Assembly (NCBI RefSeq): GCF_022637555.1
Contig: NZ_CP093342.1
Location: 3,348,001 to 3,412,000, forward strand
Length of the DNA stretch: 64,000 bases
From: Microbacterium sp. H1-D42
GTDB taxonomy: Bacteria; Actinomycetota; Actinomycetes; Actinomycetales; Microbacteriaceae
Reading direction: 5' to 3'
Shown: positions 19,234 to 27,881 of the stretch, one piece after another
Numbering within the stretch: the first letter of the stretch is position 1
How the letters are laid out: each line of letters begins with the position of its first letter
Notes under the pieces: generated by a model
The model's input: only the letters and a program-made list of their open reading frames with translations
Database searches by the model: none
Told to the model about the DNA's origin: nothing
Made by a program: the position numbers and the translations under genes

Positions 19234-20748
19234 TCAGGGCGTGTCGCCGACCGCGTGCGGACGCGGCAGCGTCAGCATGGTGCCGGTGTCGGTGAACTCC
19301 TGTTGGATCTCATCGTTGTGGCGGTAGGTGAGCAGGCTCACGACGACGGCCACGACCAGGCCGAGCACGAAGGCCGGCAGCAGCTCGTACAGGCCGGTGT
19401 CCATCGCCTTCCAGATGAAGACGGTCGCGGCACCGACGAGCATGCCGGCCAGCGCACCCCAGTTCGTCAGGCGACGCCAGAACAGGCTCAATAGGATGAT
19501 CGGCCCGAACGCGGCGCCAAAGCCGGCCCAGGCGAACGACACCAGACCGAGGATGCTGTCGTTCGGCGTGATCGCCAGCACCATCGCGATCACCGCGACG
19601 ACCAGCACCGTCATCCGACCCATCATCACCAGGGTCTTCGCCTTCGGAACATCCGCGCGGAACACCTTGAACAGGTCTTCGACCAAGGCCGAGGACGACA
19701 CGATGAGCTGGCTGGAGATCGTGCTCATGATCGCCGCGAGCACCGCCGCCAGCACGAGACCGGCCACGAACGGATGCAGCAGCGTCTGCGCCATCACCAG
19801 CACGACGGTCTCGGGGTCGGCCAGATCGATGCCGTTGGCGGCCATGTAGGCGATGCCGACCAGGCCCGAGATGATGGCACCGACGAGCGAGACGATCATC
19901 CAGGTGATGCCGATGCGGCGGGCGCTCTTCGCCTCTTGCGGCGAGCGCAGCGCCATGAAACGCACGATGATGTGCGGCTGTCCGAAGTAGCCCAGCCCCC
20001 AGGCGAGCGACGAGACGATCGCGAGCACGGTCGCCCCGGTGATCGCCGTTCCGCCGAACCACGACAGGTGCCCGGCGCCGGCGTTCTCGGCGATGAGCGT
20101 GGTGGTCTCGTCGATGCCGCCGATGGCGATGACGGCCGCGACCGGAACGACGATCAGCGCGATGACCATCATCAGCCCCTGCACGACGTCGGTGAAGGAG
20201 GCCCCGAGGAACCCGCCGAACAGGGTGTACAGCAGCGTGACGGCGCCGATCAGCAGCATCCCGAACAGGTAGTCGCCGTTGAACGAGCTCTCGAAGAACA
20301 CTCCGGCGGCGACCATGCCGGCCGAGATGTACAGCGTGAAGAACACCAGAATCACGACGCCAGACAGGATGCGCAGCAGGCGCGTCCGGTCGCGCAGCCG
20401 GTTCTCGAAGAAGCTCGGCACGGTGATCGAGTTGCGTGACACCTCGGTGTACGCGCGCAGGCGCGGGGCGACCAGCAGCCAGTTCAGATAGGCGCCGATC
20501 GTCAGCCCGACGGCAATCCACGCCTCGATCATTCCGGTCAGGTAGATCGCCCCTGGCAGTCCCATCACGAGCCAGCCCGACATGTCGGATGCCCCGGCGC
20601 TGAGGGCTGCGACCCACGGCGGCAGGTTGCGCCCGCCGAGCATGTAGTCCTCGTGATCGTCGGTGCGCTTGAAGGCGATGTACCCGATGACGAGCATGCC
20701 CGCGAAGTACAGCCCGAGCGCGATGTAGGTGAAGATCTGGTCGGACAT
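19234..20748 (-). CDS. putP: Sodium/proline symporter PutP
   Basis: A 504-residue member of the sodium:solute symporter family with about 13 membrane helices. Recognisable PutP segments are DYMLGGRNLPPWVAALSAGA (TM2 region), SDMSGWLVMGLPGAIY and GYFGQPHIIVRFMA. It imports proline with Na+. Start ATG at 20748 is supported by GGGAGG; a 24-codon upstream extension has no such signal. It converges on lacI (14 bases between stops). No putA is nearby, so proline may serve for osmoprotection as well as nutrition. Confidence 0.9.
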   Translation of the reverse strand: MSDQIFTYIALGLYFAGMLVIGYIAFKRTDDHEDYMLGGRNLPPWVAALSAGASDMSGWLVMGLPGAIYLTGMIEAWIAVGLTIGAYLNWLLVAPRLRAYTEVSRNSITVPSFFENRLRDRTRLLRILSGVVILVFFTLYISAGMVAAGVFFESSFNGDYLFGMLLIGAVTLLYTLFGGFLGASFTDVVQGLMMVIALIVVPVAAVIAIGGIDETTTLIAENAGAGHLSWFGGTAITGATVLAIVSSLAWGLGYFGQPHIIVRFMALRSPQEAKSARRIGITWMIVSLVGAIISGLVGIAYMAANGIDLADPETVVLVMAQTLLHPFVAGLVLAAVLAAIMSTISSQLIVSSSALVEDLFKVFRADVPKAKTLVMMGRMTVLVVAVIAMVLAITPNDSILGLVSFAWAGFGAAFGPIILLSLFWRRLTNWGALAGMLVGAATVFIWKAMDTGLYELLPAFVLGLVVAVVVSLLTYRHNDEIQQEFTDTGTMLTLPRPHAVGDTP

Positions 20749-20773
20749 CGTCGTCCCTCCCGCGGTGGCGGTC

Positions 20774-20785
20774 ACCGCTAGCGGT
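20774..20785. promoter_or_regulatory. Perfect palindrome upstream of putP
   Basis: ACCGCTAGCGGT, 12 bp, 26 bases before the putP start. Possible operator for a regulator; nothing identifies which. Confidence 0.35.
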
Positions 20786-20836
20786 TCCTCTCGATGATGC
20801 CAGGAGCCACCGGCGCGCACCAGGGCGCGTGCCGCC

Positions 20837-20842
20837 TACGCT
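20837..20842 (+). promoter_or_regulatory. -10 box for a leaderless AlkD-like transcript
   Basis: TACGCT fits TANNNT and ends seven bases before the ATG at 20850; no ribosome site is present. Confidence 0.5.
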
Positions 20843-20849
20843 TGTCAGC

Positions 20850-21515
20850 ATGGCCACGATCACTGCTGCGGATGCCCTCGCCGAGCTCGCCGCCCTCGAA
20901 GACCCGAAGGCCCGAGCCGTCAACGAGCGGCACGGCGACGCGCACGGGATCAACCTATCGAAGATGCGCGCCGTGGCGAAGCGGATCGGCATGGACACGG
21001 ACTTCGCCCGCGAACTCTGGGCGACCGACGACGTACCAGGCCAGCTGCTGGCGCTGCTGATCGCGAAGCCGCGCGATCTGTCGGCCGACGAGGTGGATCG
21101 GATGCTGCGCTCCACCCGCTCAGCGAAGGCACACGACTGGCTGGTCAACTACATCGCCAAGAAGTCGCCGCACGCTGAGGAGCTGCGACTGCGCTGGTTC
21201 GAAGATGCGGATGCCGACGCCCGCGCAGCAGGATGGTCGCTGACCACGGTGCGGGTCGTGAAGAAGCCCGACGGGCTCGATCTGGACGGGCTGCTCGACC
21301 GCATCGAGCGCGAGCTCGTCGATGCGCCGGCCCGCGAGCAGTGGGCCATGAACGAGACGCTCGCGAACATCGGAATCCAGCATCCGGCGCTGCGCGAGCG
21401 CGCCCTCGACATCGGCAACCGCCTGCAGGTGCTGGCCGACTACCCGACCCCGCCGAACTGCACCTCGCCGTTCGCTCCGGCGTGGATCGCCGAGATGGTG
21501 CGCCGCGGGGCCTGA
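20850..21515 (+). CDS. DNA alkylation repair protein, AlkD-like HEAT-repeat family
   Basis: A 221-residue all-helical protein similar to the AlkD-like DNA alkylation repair family (NERHGDAHGINLSKMRAVAK and LLALLIAKPRDLSADEVDRM are characteristic). True AlkD glycosylases excise N3/N7-alkyl purines with HEAT-like repeats that wrap DNA. Whether this divergent group has glycosylase activity is not established, and the catalytic Asp/Trp pair cannot be assigned without a structural alignment. The start at 20850 is preferred because a TANNNT box sits seven bases upstream. Confidence 0.75.
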   Translation: MATITAADALAELAALEDPKARAVNERHGDAHGINLSKMRAVAKRIGMDTDFARELWATDDVPGQLLALLIAKPRDLSADEVDRMLRSTRSAKAHDWLVNYIAKKSPHAEELRLRWFEDADADARAAGWSLTTVRVVKKPDGLDLDGLLDRIERELVDAPAREQWAMNETLANIGIQHPALRERALDIGNRLQVLADYPTPPNCTSPFAPAWIAEMVRRGA

Positions 21516-21541
21516 ACCACCCGCGCCCGGCCGCGCGAACC

Positions 21542-22486
21542 TCAGCCCCGCATGGCGACGCCGCGGCGCCAGTAGCCCATGAAGGCGACCTGCGTGCGGT
21601 CGATGCCGAGACCCTTCACCAGGTGACGGCGCAGGGTCGTGACGACTCCGCTCTCGCCGGCGATCCAGAAGTACCGGTCGGCACCGCCGTCGACGCTGGA
21701 GATCTCCTCGCCGAGTCCGGAGTACACCGGCGTCTCCCACACGAGATCCTCGCCCTCGGCATCCTGCACCACGATCTCGGTGCCCGCCGCCTCGCCCAAG
21801 TAGTCGAGCACCGTCGGGATCAGGCGCAGCCCGTGCGCGACATCTCCGCGCGGCAGCCAGTGCACATCCACCCCGGCGGGGGCGTCGACCGCGAGTTCAT
21901 CGGCAGCATCCGGCACCTCGATGAAGGCGATCCCGCGCAGATCGCGCGGGGCATCCTCGAGAATCCGCGCGATCGCGGGCGCGGCGGTCTCATCGCCGAC
22001 CAGGCACACCTGCGATGCCGAACCCGGCTCGTACTCGATGCCGCTGCGGTCCTCGCGTCCGCGACGCGGGCCGACCATCAGCAGCGCATCGCCGACCTCC
22101 GCGGCACTCGCCCACGAGGATGCCGGCCCGGTCAGGCCAGGCTCGAGGTGCAGCACGAAGTCGACCACGACCTCGGTCGCAGCATTCGCACGCAGCTCCC
22201 GCACCGAGTACGTGCGCATCGACCCGCGCTCCGCCTCTGGAACGGCGAGGTACGCGCCCCACCAGTCGTCCGTGTCGCGATCGACCGGAGGGAGGATGCC
22301 GGATGCCGGCGGGAAGACGAGCTTGATCCGCGCGTCGAACACGTCACCCGGCGTCCCGAAGTCGGCGAGTTCGTCGCCGCCGAAGGTGACGCGCACGAAG
22401 CTCGGCGAGACGCGTTCGACCGCGCGTACCTCGGCGCGCGCGAGCACGTACGGCGGGCGGGTGCGGGTGGTGGAGCTAGAGGACAT
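21542..22486 (-). CDS. Siderophore-interacting protein (ViuB/SIP flavoprotein family)
   Basis: A 314-residue cytoplasmic ferric-siderophore reductase. The FAD-binding barrel shows RTYSVRELR (FAD contact, near residue 95). The NAD(P)H domain shows LVGDETAAPAIARILED and ends with YWRRGVA, the family signature tail. It reduces Fe(III) in imported siderophores to release iron. It overlaps the 3' end of the ABC ATPase gene by 11 bases and is last in the iron operon. Confidence 0.92.
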   Translation of the reverse strand: MSSSSTTRTRPPYVLARAEVRAVERVSPSFVRVTFGGDELADFGTPGDVFDARIKLVFPPASGILPPVDRDTDDWWGAYLAVPEAERGSMRTYSVRELRANAATEVVVDFVLHLEPGLTGPASSWASAAEVGDALLMVGPRRGREDRSGIEYEPGSASQVCLVGDETAAPAIARILEDAPRDLRGIAFIEVPDAADELAVDAPAGVDVHWLPRGDVAHGLRLIPTVLDYLGEAAGTEIVVQDAEGEDLVWETPVYSGLGEEISSVDGGADRYFWIAGESGVVTTLRRHLVKGLGIDRTQVAFMGYWRRGVAMRG

Positions 22487-23324
22487 GATGCCTTCCCATC
22501 GGTGTGACCATCGGCTTGCCCGACGCGGGGTCCTCGCTCACGACGTTCGCCATGCCGAAGACCTGTTCGACCAGTTCGCTGGTGAGCACCTGCTCGGGCG
22601 CGCCGACGGCGTGCACGCGGCCCGCCTTCATCGCGACGAGCTGGTCGGAGTAACGGGCGGCGAGGTTGAGGTCGTGCAGCACCATCACGATCGTGGTGCC
22701 CCGTGACAGGCAGAGGTCGGTGAGCAGGTCGAGCACCTCGACCTGGTGCGCGACGTCGAGGAACGTCGTCGGCTCGTCGAGCAGCAGGATGTCGGTCTCC
22801 TGTGCGAGAGCCATGGCGATCCAGACGCGCTGGCGCTGACCTCCCGAGAGCTCGTCGACGCTGCGGTCGGCGAGATCAGTGATGCCGGTGGCCTCGAGCG
22901 CATCGGCGACGACGGCGTAGTCGTGTGCGGTCCACCGGGCGAGCACCTTCTGATGCGGATGCCGCCCCCGCCCGACCAGGTCGGCGACGGCGATGCCCTC
23001 TGGCGCGACCGGCGACTGCGGCAGCAGCCCGACGATGCGCGCCACCTCCTTGGTGTGCATGCCGCGCAGCGGCGTGCCGTCCAGACGCACCTCGCCACCG
23101 GTGGGCCGCAGCAGGCGGGCGAGCGCGCGAAGCAGGGTGGACTTGCCGCATCCGTTCGCGCCGACGATCGCGGTGATCTGTCCTGGCGCGATGGCGAGGT
23201 TGAGGTCTGCGATCACGGTGCGGTCGCCGTAGCCGAGGGTGAGCCCCTCGGCGGTCAGGGTGTGGGCGTCGCTCACAGGGTCGATCGCAGGTTTGGTCTC
23301 GTTCACAGGGTCGATCTCGGTCAC
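22476..23324 (-). CDS. Iron-siderophore ABC transporter ATP-binding protein
   Basis: A 282-residue FecE/FhuC-type ATPase: Walker A GANGCGKST (near residue 55), signature LSGGQRQRVW (near 158), Walker B ILLLDEPTTFLD (near 180), H-loop MVLHDLN. It energises the two adjacent permeases. The ATG at 23324 overlaps the previous stop (ATGA). Confidence 0.95.
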   Translation of the reverse strand: MTEIDPVNETKPAIDPVSDAHTLTAEGLTLGYGDRTVIADLNLAIAPGQITAIVGANGCGKSTLLRALARLLRPTGGEVRLDGTPLRGMHTKEVARIVGLLPQSPVAPEGIAVADLVGRGRHPHQKVLARWTAHDYAVVADALEATGITDLADRSVDELSGGQRQRVWIAMALAQETDILLLDEPTTFLDVAHQVEVLDLLTDLCLSRGTTIVMVLHDLNLAARYSDQLVAMKAGRVHAVGAPEQVLTSELVEQVFGMANVVSEDPASGKPMVTPMGRHHVL

Positions 23325-24376
23325 AGGGATCCTCCCGAGCGATTGGTGCGGATGAGCAGGTAGATCAGATACGGCGCACCGAGGATGCCCGTGATCACGC
23401 CGACGGGGTACCGGCCCTCGAACGCGAACTGTCCGATCAGGTCGGCCACCAGCACGAGCAGTGCGCCGACGAGCGCTGAGGGCACCAGCAGGTTCGCGCC
23501 GGGTCCGGTGATGCGCGCGGCGATGGGCCCTGCCATGAAGGCGACGAACGCGATCGGTCCTGTGGCGGCCGTGGCGAAGGCCAGCAGGATGACGGCGCCG
23601 ATGATCAGCAGCAGCCGCGTCAGAGAAACCCGCACGCCGAGGCCGGCGGCCGAGTCATCGCCGAGGCGCAGCATGCTGAGGCTGCGCTGCTGGGCGAGCA
23701 GCAGCGGCACGACCACCACGCACGCGACCAGCAGCGGCAGGAGGCGATCCCAGCTGGCGGAGTTCAGGCTGCCGGTCAGCCACTGCATGGCCGCCTGGAT
23801 GTCCCAGCCGGCGGCGCGAGTGAGCTGGTACGAGATGACCGATTGCAGCATGGCGGCGATGCCGATGCCGATCAGGATGAGCCGCACCCCGGCGAAGCCG
23901 CCCTTGTAGGAGAGCAGGTAGATGGTCAGCGCCGTCAGCAGGGCACCGGCCAGCGCGAACAGCGAGACGCCGATGCCAGAGAGCGAGAAGGCGATGATGC
24001 CCAGCACCGCCGCGGCGCTGGCGCCGGTGGTGATGCCGATGATGTCGGGGGATGCCAGGGGGTTTCGCAGCATGGTCTGGAAGGTGACGCCGGCGATGCC
24101 GAATGCAGTGCCGGCCAGCACCGCCGTGATCGATCGCGGCAGTCGCAGCTCACCGACGGTGAAGGACGCTCCTGGCACCTGCTCGCCGAGGAGGACCGCG
24201 AGCACCTCCCCCGGCGTGTAGAAGGTGTTGCCGATCATCAGCGAGAGAGCGAAGACGCCGAGAACCAGCACGGCCAGCACGATGCTCGCGACGGCGTGCC
24301 GCCGCTGCCGACGGCGACGCCCGGCGATGATCGGGGCGGCGGCCGGAGATGCGGTGGTGGGGCGCACGGCGCTCAC
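23321..24376 (-). CDS. Iron-siderophore ABC transporter permease (FecCD family)
   Basis: A 351-residue permease with about ten membrane helices. FecCD signatures: LRLPRSITAVLAGTAFGIAG, NPLASPDIIGITTGASAAA and GPIAFVAFMAGPIAARITG. It forms the channel heterodimer with the next permease. Gene starts and stops overlap on both sides. Confidence 0.95.
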   Translation of the reverse strand: MSAVRPTTASPAAAPIIAGRRRRQRRHAVASIVLAVLVLGVFALSLMIGNTFYTPGEVLAVLLGEQVPGASFTVGELRLPRSITAVLAGTAFGIAGVTFQTMLRNPLASPDIIGITTGASAAAVLGIIAFSLSGIGVSLFALAGALLTALTIYLLSYKGGFAGVRLILIGIGIAAMLQSVISYQLTRAAGWDIQAAMQWLTGSLNSASWDRLLPLLVACVVVVPLLLAQQRSLSMLRLGDDSAAGLGVRVSLTRLLLIIGAVILLAFATAATGPIAFVAFMAGPIAARITGPGANLLVPSALVGALLVLVADLIGQFAFEGRYPVGVITGILGAPYLIYLLIRTNRSGGSL

Positions 24377-25419
24377 AGTTCACGCACCTTCTGCCGGCGG
24401 ACGATCCAGATGAACAGCGGTGCCCCGATGACGGCCGTGATGATGCCGACCTGGATCTCCTCAGTGGGAGAGAGGACGCGACCGATGATGTCGCTCGCGA
24501 TCAGCAGCGCGGCGCCGGCCAGCGCCGAGAACGGCAGCAGCCACCGGTGGTCGGTGCCGATCAGCATCCGACACATGTGCGGCACGACCAGCCCGACGAA
24601 GCCGATGGGGCCGGCGATCGCCGTCGCGACGCCGGCGAGGATCACGGCGCCCAGCGCCGACAGCATCCGAGTTCTGGCGACGTTCTCGCCGAGCCCCGCC
24701 GCCATGTCGTCGCCGAGGGCGAGCGAGTTCATGCCGCGCGCGCTGGCGAGGCAGACGATGGCACCCACCGCGAGCACCGGGGCGGCCATCGCCATGCGCG
24801 ACCAGTCCGCCCCTCCCACGCCGCCGACCTGCCACGCCTGGAAGCTGGTGAGGATGTCGACCCGCGGCAGCATGACCGCGCTGATGAGCGAGGCGAACGC
24901 GGCCGACGTGGCAGCCCCTGCCAGCGCGAGCTTGAGCGGCGTCGCGCCGCCGCGTCCGAGGGAGCCGACCAGGTAGACGAACACCGCGGCGACCGCGGCA
25001 CCGACGATGGCGAAGCCCATGTACGCCAGCGGATGCGTGATGCCGACGAATGCGATGCCGAGCACGATGGCCAGCGAGGCGCCGTTCGTCACCCCGAGGA
25101 TGCCGGGGTCGGCGATCGGGTTGCGCGTGACCGCCTGCATGGTGGCGCCGCTGAGCGCGAGGGCCGCGCCGACGAGGATGGCGAGCACCGTGCGCGGGAT
25201 GCGCTGCGTCACTGCCGCCTGCGAGACGGTGTCGCTGTGGCCGGAGAGCGCGGCGAGGATGTCATCCACCGAGACGGCGCGCGACCCGAACGCCACCGAC
25301 AGCACGCACAGCAGCAGCAGGATGCCGACGCCGGCGACCAGCCACGCGGCGCGCACCAGTGTCGGGCGCCGCAGGTCTGCGGTGCCCGACACGGTGGTGC
25401 GCGCGGCGGTCGTCGTCAT
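24373..25419 (-). CDS. Iron-siderophore ABC transporter permease (FecCD family)
   Basis: A 348-residue FecCD permease: RIPRTVLAILVGAALALSGA, NPIADPGILGVTNGASLA and GPIGFVGLVVPHMCRMLIG are family motifs. It is the first permease after the binding protein (20-base gap) and overlaps the second. Confidence 0.95.
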   Translation of the reverse strand: MTTTAARTTVSGTADLRRPTLVRAAWLVAGVGILLLLCVLSVAFGSRAVSVDDILAALSGHSDTVSQAAVTQRIPRTVLAILVGAALALSGATMQAVTRNPIADPGILGVTNGASLAIVLGIAFVGITHPLAYMGFAIVGAAVAAVFVYLVGSLGRGGATPLKLALAGAATSAAFASLISAVMLPRVDILTSFQAWQVGGVGGADWSRMAMAAPVLAVGAIVCLASARGMNSLALGDDMAAGLGENVARTRMLSALGAVILAGVATAIAGPIGFVGLVVPHMCRMLIGTDHRWLLPFSALAGAALLIASDIIGRVLSPTEEIQVGIITAVIGAPLFIWIVRRQKVREL

Positions 25420-25439
25420 GAGGTGAGCGTTGCGATCGG

Positions 25440-26507
25440 TCAGTTGCCGTCGAGCGCACCCGCGAGCACCGCGAAGTACTCGTCGATGCCCCAGCCGATC
25501 GACAGCGGAGACGGGTTGGCGGATGCTGCCAGCGGGCTGTTGTCGGCGAGGATGGCGATCTGGCCCTTGGCGATGGCGGGGATCTTCGACAGCAGCGGGT
25601 CGGCCTGCAGCGCCGGGATGCTCGAGTCGTCGCCGTAGCTGACGAACACGTCGACGTCGTCGAAGCGCTCAGCCTGCTCGGCGCTGACGGTCACGTAGAA
25701 CCCGTCGGTGCCCTTGGTGGCTTCGGCGACCACGGTGGGTGCCGGCAGGCCGATGCTCTCCAGGAATCCGGGCCGGGTGTCGTGGCTGGTGTAGAGCCCG
25801 ATCTGGCTGAGGTCGTTCATGTCGAGGTAGCTGAACAGCACCTTGGCGTCCTTCAGGGCGCTGTGCTTGTCGAGGGCCGCGCTGATCTGCGCGTGCAGGT
25901 CGTCGATGAAGGCGTCGCCTTCGGCTTCGAGGCCGAGCGCCTCGGAGTTCATCTCGATCATGTCCTCGAGTGAGGTTCCCCACGCGGTGTCGGGGTAGGC
26001 GACGACCGGGGCGATCTTCGAGAGGGTGTCGTATTCCTCCTGTGTCAGGCCGGAGTAGGCGGCGAGGATGACGTCGGGGGCGGTGTCGGCGACGGCCTCG
26101 TAGTCGATGCCATCGGTCTCATCGAACAGCACCGGCACATCGCCGGCCTTCTCAGCGTCCTTGTCGCCGATCAGCGAGGTGTCGACGCCCAGTTCGGTGA
26201 GCTTGTCCTCGACCCAGGGCAGCACGCCGTTGCCGTTGTCATCGCCCCAGGTCGCCTTGCTCATGCCGACCGGCACGATGCCGAGCGCCAGCGGCACCTC
26301 GTGGTTGGCCCAGGCGACCGTGGCCACCCGCTCGGGCTTCTTCGTGATCGTCGTCTCGCCGTAGACGTGCTCGATCGTGACGGGGAAGGCGTCGGATGCT
26401 GCGCCGCCGGCACCGGATTCCGGCGCGGGCGCGGTGGACGGCGAGCAGGCGACGAGACCGACGGCGAGAACCGCGGCGGCGCCGATGCCAAGGAGACGAG
26501 AGATGCG
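25440..26507 (-). CDS. Iron-siderophore ABC transporter substrate-binding lipoprotein
   Basis: A 355-residue class III binding protein. The GTG at 26507 is chosen because it opens a proper lipoprotein signal (RISRLLGIGAAAVLAVG, lipobox LVAC) and has AGGGA upstream; the ORF extends 20 codons further without that logic. The mature part has the helical-backbone fold typical of ferric siderophore receptors (VATVAWANHEVPLALG; DVILAAYSGLTQEEYDTL). Genes of the operon run binding protein, two permeases, ATPase, reductase. A DtxR/IdeR box lies about 80 bases upstream, so expression should rise under iron limitation. Confidence 0.93.
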   Translation of the reverse strand, partial: RISRLLGIGAAAVLAVGLVACSPSTAPAPESGAGGAASDAFPVTIEHVYGETTITKKPERVATVAWANHEVPLALGIVPVGMSKATWGDDNGNGVLPWVEDKLTELGVDTSLIGDKDAEKAGDVPVLFDETDGIDYEAVADTAPDVILAAYSGLTQEEYDTLSKIAPVVAYPDTAWGTSLEDMIEMNSEALGLEAEGDAFIDDLHAQISAALDKHSALKDAKVLFSYLDMNDLSQIGLYTSHDTRPGFLESIGLPAPTVVAEATKGTDGFYVTVSAEQAERFDDVDVFVSYGDDSSIPALQADPLLSKIPAIAKGQIAILADNSPLAASANPSPLSIGWGIDEYFAVLAGALDGN

Positions 26508-26585
26508 CACAGGCTTCCCTTTCGGGTTGGTTTGCGGGGAGTCGGCGAGCGAGCGCCGGACGGCCACCTCGGTGTTTTACTTTGG

Positions 26586-26604
26586 TAAGCCTCGCCTAAC
26601 CTAA
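26586..26604 (-). promoter_or_regulatory. DtxR/IdeR iron box of the siderophore uptake operon
   Basis: On the minus strand TTAGGTTAGGCGAGGCTTA, 16 of 19 matches to the consensus TTAGGTTAGSCTAACCTWA. The left half is perfect. Located 79 bases upstream of the binding-protein start. Confidence 0.85.
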
Positions 26605-26698
26605 CACGCTCATCGGGTGCACAAGAACGACGATTACGTCCATCTACAGATAGCGGAGCGGTGCGTCAGGGTGACGCCCCCGGAACGGCGCGGGCCGG

Positions 26699-27763
26699 TC
26701 AGGACGCCGTGGCGCGCAGCGGCGAGCGCTGCATCGACGGGCGCGACTGCGCCGGTGCCAGGATCGCCAGCACCCGCACGAACGTCGACATCCACAGCAG
26801 CACGAGTCCGATGACGATGCTCTCCAGCGCCGTCACCGACAGCAGCGCGAACACCACCGTCAGCACCACCGCGACGGCCACCACTGAGACCAGTCCGAGG
26901 GTGATGATGCGCAGCATCCGACCGCCGCGCAGTGCACGCGCCGAGAGCACCACGGCGACGACGATCAGCACCATCGTCGAGATGGCGACGACGTCGTGCA
27001 CGCGATCGAAGCGATTGATCGGCAGCAGCCCGACGGCGGCGAGCGCGAGCCCCGCGACCACCCAGGCCAGCACGACCACGGCGATGCGGCGCAGCATCCG
27101 ATCCCCGCGCAGGCGGTGCAGATCGCGTCCGATGTACAGACCGGTCGTGGCGACGAGGATGCCGGCGATCATGACCGTGCCGTTGAACGCCCACCCGCCG
27201 CTTCCGGAGCCCAGCTGTGAGAAGTTGCGCTGCCACCAGGTGGGATCGGTCGCGGTGATCATCGCGAACAGCGTGCCGATGAGAAGGAAGGCGAAAAGCA
27301 GGGCGGCGATGTCGCTGGTGCTCAGTTCGACGCCCATGTCGAAGGACAGCCTCCCGCCGACCGCTGCGGCGACGCCGACGAGCAGCCCGCCGCTGATCGG
27401 CGAGAGTTCGAGCCCCTGCAGGCCTGTGGCAAGCACCTGGCCGGCAAGCAGCACGCCGATGCCGCTGACGGCCGCCACCGCGATCGTCACGGACACTGCC
27501 GACAATTCGGTCACGATGGCCTGCCACCGCGGCATCGGGCGCGTCTCGGTGCGTCGGTGCATCAGAGTGCTGATGACGAAGGCACCGGCCGAGATGATTC
27601 CCGTCACGAGCGCCGTGGGGACGATCACCGAGTCGTCCCCGTTGAACGGGCGCGCAGCCCCCCATAGCGCGGCCGTCCCCGCGACCACACCGAGGACGAA
27701 GCAGCACAGGGTGGCCCACAGGGCGCGGGCCTGCGCGCGCAGCATCCGATCAGTGTCGTTCAC
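26699..27763 (-). CDS. Multi-pass membrane protein, DUF998-like
   Basis: A protein of about 354 residues with eight to ten predicted membrane helices and few charged loops (for example FVLGVVAGTAALWGA; LLVGVAAAVGGRLSF; LLFAFLLIGTLFAMI). The layout resembles DUF998 membrane proteins of actinobacteria, whose function is unknown. The start is uncertain: GTG at 27763 (VNDTDRMLRAQ), ATG six codons later, or ATG at 27799; none has a good ribosome site. It sits alone between the iron operon promoter and the fucosidase gene. Confidence 0.65.
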   Translation of the reverse strand: MNDTDRMLRAQARALWATLCCFVLGVVAGTAALWGAARPFNGDDSVIVPTALVTGIISAGAFVISTLMHRRTETRPMPRWQAIVTELSAVSVTIAVAAVSGIGVLLAGQVLATGLQGLELSPISGGLLVGVAAAVGGRLSFDMGVELSTSDIAALLFAFLLIGTLFAMITATDPTWWQRNFSQLGSGSGGWAFNGTVMIAGILVATTGLYIGRDLHRLRGDRMLRRIAVVVLAWVVAGLALAAVGLLPINRFDRVHDVVAISTMVLIVVAVVLSARALRGGRMLRIITLGLVSVVAVAVVLTVVFALLSVTALESIVIGLVLLWMSTFVRVLAILAPAQSRPSMQRSPLRATAS

Positions 27764-27788
27764 GTCTCTTATCGAACCACGCGTCGCC

Positions 27789-27842
27789 GACACCCCCAAT
27801 TCGCGCCGACACCCCCAGGTGCGGGCAGCAGCTGGGGGTGTC
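27789..27842. repeat. GACACCCCCA repeat cluster forming a hairpin
   Basis: GACACCCCCA occurs at 27789 and 27808 as a direct repeat and again inverted at 27833-27842. The 27808-27818 and 27832-27842 arms (GACACCCCCAG / CTGGGGGTGTC) pair perfectly over 11 bp around a 13-base loop. It lies downstream of the fucosidase gene and may terminate it, though no T-run follows. Confidence 0.6.
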
Positions 27843-27881
27843 TGCGGGCGGATGCCGGGGCCGGAGCGGCGGATGCCGGCG

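Noticed and set aside
26634..27719. 361-codon minus-strand ORF in another frame of the membrane-protein gene
   Set aside because: Arg/His/Asp-rich, no hydrophobic segments, whereas the 26699-27763 frame gives a coherent multi-helix membrane protein.
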